This document shows, one piece after another, positions 14,238 to 14,648 of a stretch of 14,648 nt of DNA. The position numbers were made by a program, and so were the translations under genes. The notes beneath the pieces were generated by a model. The model made no database searches. It was not told the origin of the DNA and saw nothing but the letters and a program-made list of their open reading frames with translations. The DNA comes from Gammaproteobacteria bacterium. Lineage in GTDB: Bacteria; Pseudomonadota; Gammaproteobacteria; Pseudomonadales; Pseudohongiellaceae. The DNA is taken from NCBI GenBank assembly GCA_947377625.1, contig CANCGR010000016.1:1-14648 (forward strand), read 5' to 3'. Each line of letters opens with the position of its first letter. Positions within the stretch are counted from its first letter, which is position 1.

Positions 14238-14320
14238 CCCTGCCCACAGACGCATAATGCGCGCCTGCAATAAAAATAAAAAAAATTTTAACTACATACA
14301 CAACCCAAAGGGGGGACTAC

Positions 14321-14648
14321 ATGACCAGTAACAAGACAGTGAAATACCGATTGAACGCAACGGCATTGGCAGTATCAACAGCAATCCTGGGCATTCTTTC
14401 GACACACGTGCAGGCACAGCAGGCGGCGGCACCGGCAGTTGAAGAAATATCGGTTACCGGCACCCGCATTCGCACCACCGATGGCATGGTTACACCAACA
14501 CCGGTAACTGCGGTGACCACGTCAGAGATAAAAAATCTCAACCCTTCGGCAGCCATATCCGAACAGCTCGACAAATTGCCCCAGTTTCTGAATACACAAA
14601 CAGCACAGCGCGGTGGTGGCTCTCTGTTTGGTGATGCGGCCGGCTCCT
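14321..14648 (+). CDS. TonB-dependent receptor, N-terminal part (cut by window edge)
   Basis: The first 109 codons of an outer-membrane receptor that takes up a bound substrate using energy from TonB-ExbBD. A signal peptide runs to about residue 32 (LSTHVQAQ), followed by an Ala/Gln-rich spacer and the segment EEISVTGTRIR (41-51), the usual beginning of the plug region with TonB box. The plug continues with PTPVTAVTTSEI and LDKLPQFLN. The ATG at 14321 is preceded by six G (14310-14315), acting as the ribosome site. The beta-barrel lies beyond the window, so the ligand cannot be inferred. Such receptors carry siderophores but also sugars and aromatic or lipid compounds. Confidence 0.88.
   Translation, partial: MTSNKTVKYRLNATALAVSTAILGILSTHVQAQQAAAPAVEEISVTGTRIRTTDGMVTPTPVTAVTTSEIKNLNPSAAISEQLDKLPQFLNTQTAQRGGGSLFGDAAGS

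Overview
The window reads as chromosomal DNA of an aerobic Gammaproteobacterium. Support comes from an RlmI that follows the E. coli protein closely along its length, a TonB-dependent receptor with a typical gammaproteobacterial N-terminus, Tat and Sec export signals, Shine-Dalgarno sites and moderate GC content. The order or family cannot be fixed from the sequence alone. No phage, transposase, CRISPR array or plasmid function is visible.

Layout. The left edge (1-1512) holds a 5'-truncated DUF3500 gene that converges, with a 12-base overlap, on a small secreted DUF3016 gene. On the plus strand follow a gallate-type extradiol dioxygenase in which the LigB catalytic part and the LigA part are fused (1764-3053), a small exported DUF6152 protein (3093-3479), a tRNA-Pro(CGG) (3517-3593), a periplasmic PQQ-dependent alcohol dehydrogenase with its own C-terminal cytochrome c (3778-5877), the rRNA methyltransferase gene rlmI, which carries an in-frame TAA 29 codons before its natural end (5885-7066), and a BEM46-type alpha/beta hydrolase (7094-7921). 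From 7929 to 13100 everything is on the minus strand: two tandem paralogous secreted proteins of unknown function, each with a near-identical terminator and a shared palindromic upstream element, then an operon of an isoquinoline 1-oxidoreductase beta-like molybdenum hydroxylase and a SnoaL/NTF2-fold protein. A divergent AEC-family transporter (13214-14125) and the start of a TonB-dependent receptor (14321 to the edge) close the window.

How the genes may work together. The ring-cleaving dioxygenase, PQQ alcohol dehydrogenase, molybdenum hydroxylase, SnoaL-like protein, AEC carrier and TonB receptor would fit uptake and oxidation of aromatic or heteroaromatic compounds. They do not form one operon, and the enzymes that normally process the gallate ring-cleavage product are absent here, so a shared pathway is inference.

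The most notable points are the rlmI nonsense codon with an intact downstream frame, the duplicated secreted-protein pair with its conserved operator-like element (CCCCTGATMAGGGGG followed by CTACCTACCAT), and an IorB-like subunit without its iron-sulfur partner, whose stop codon lies in the same frame as the next gene. No clear new multi-gene system is demonstrated; the duplicated pair is the best candidate for undescribed biology.
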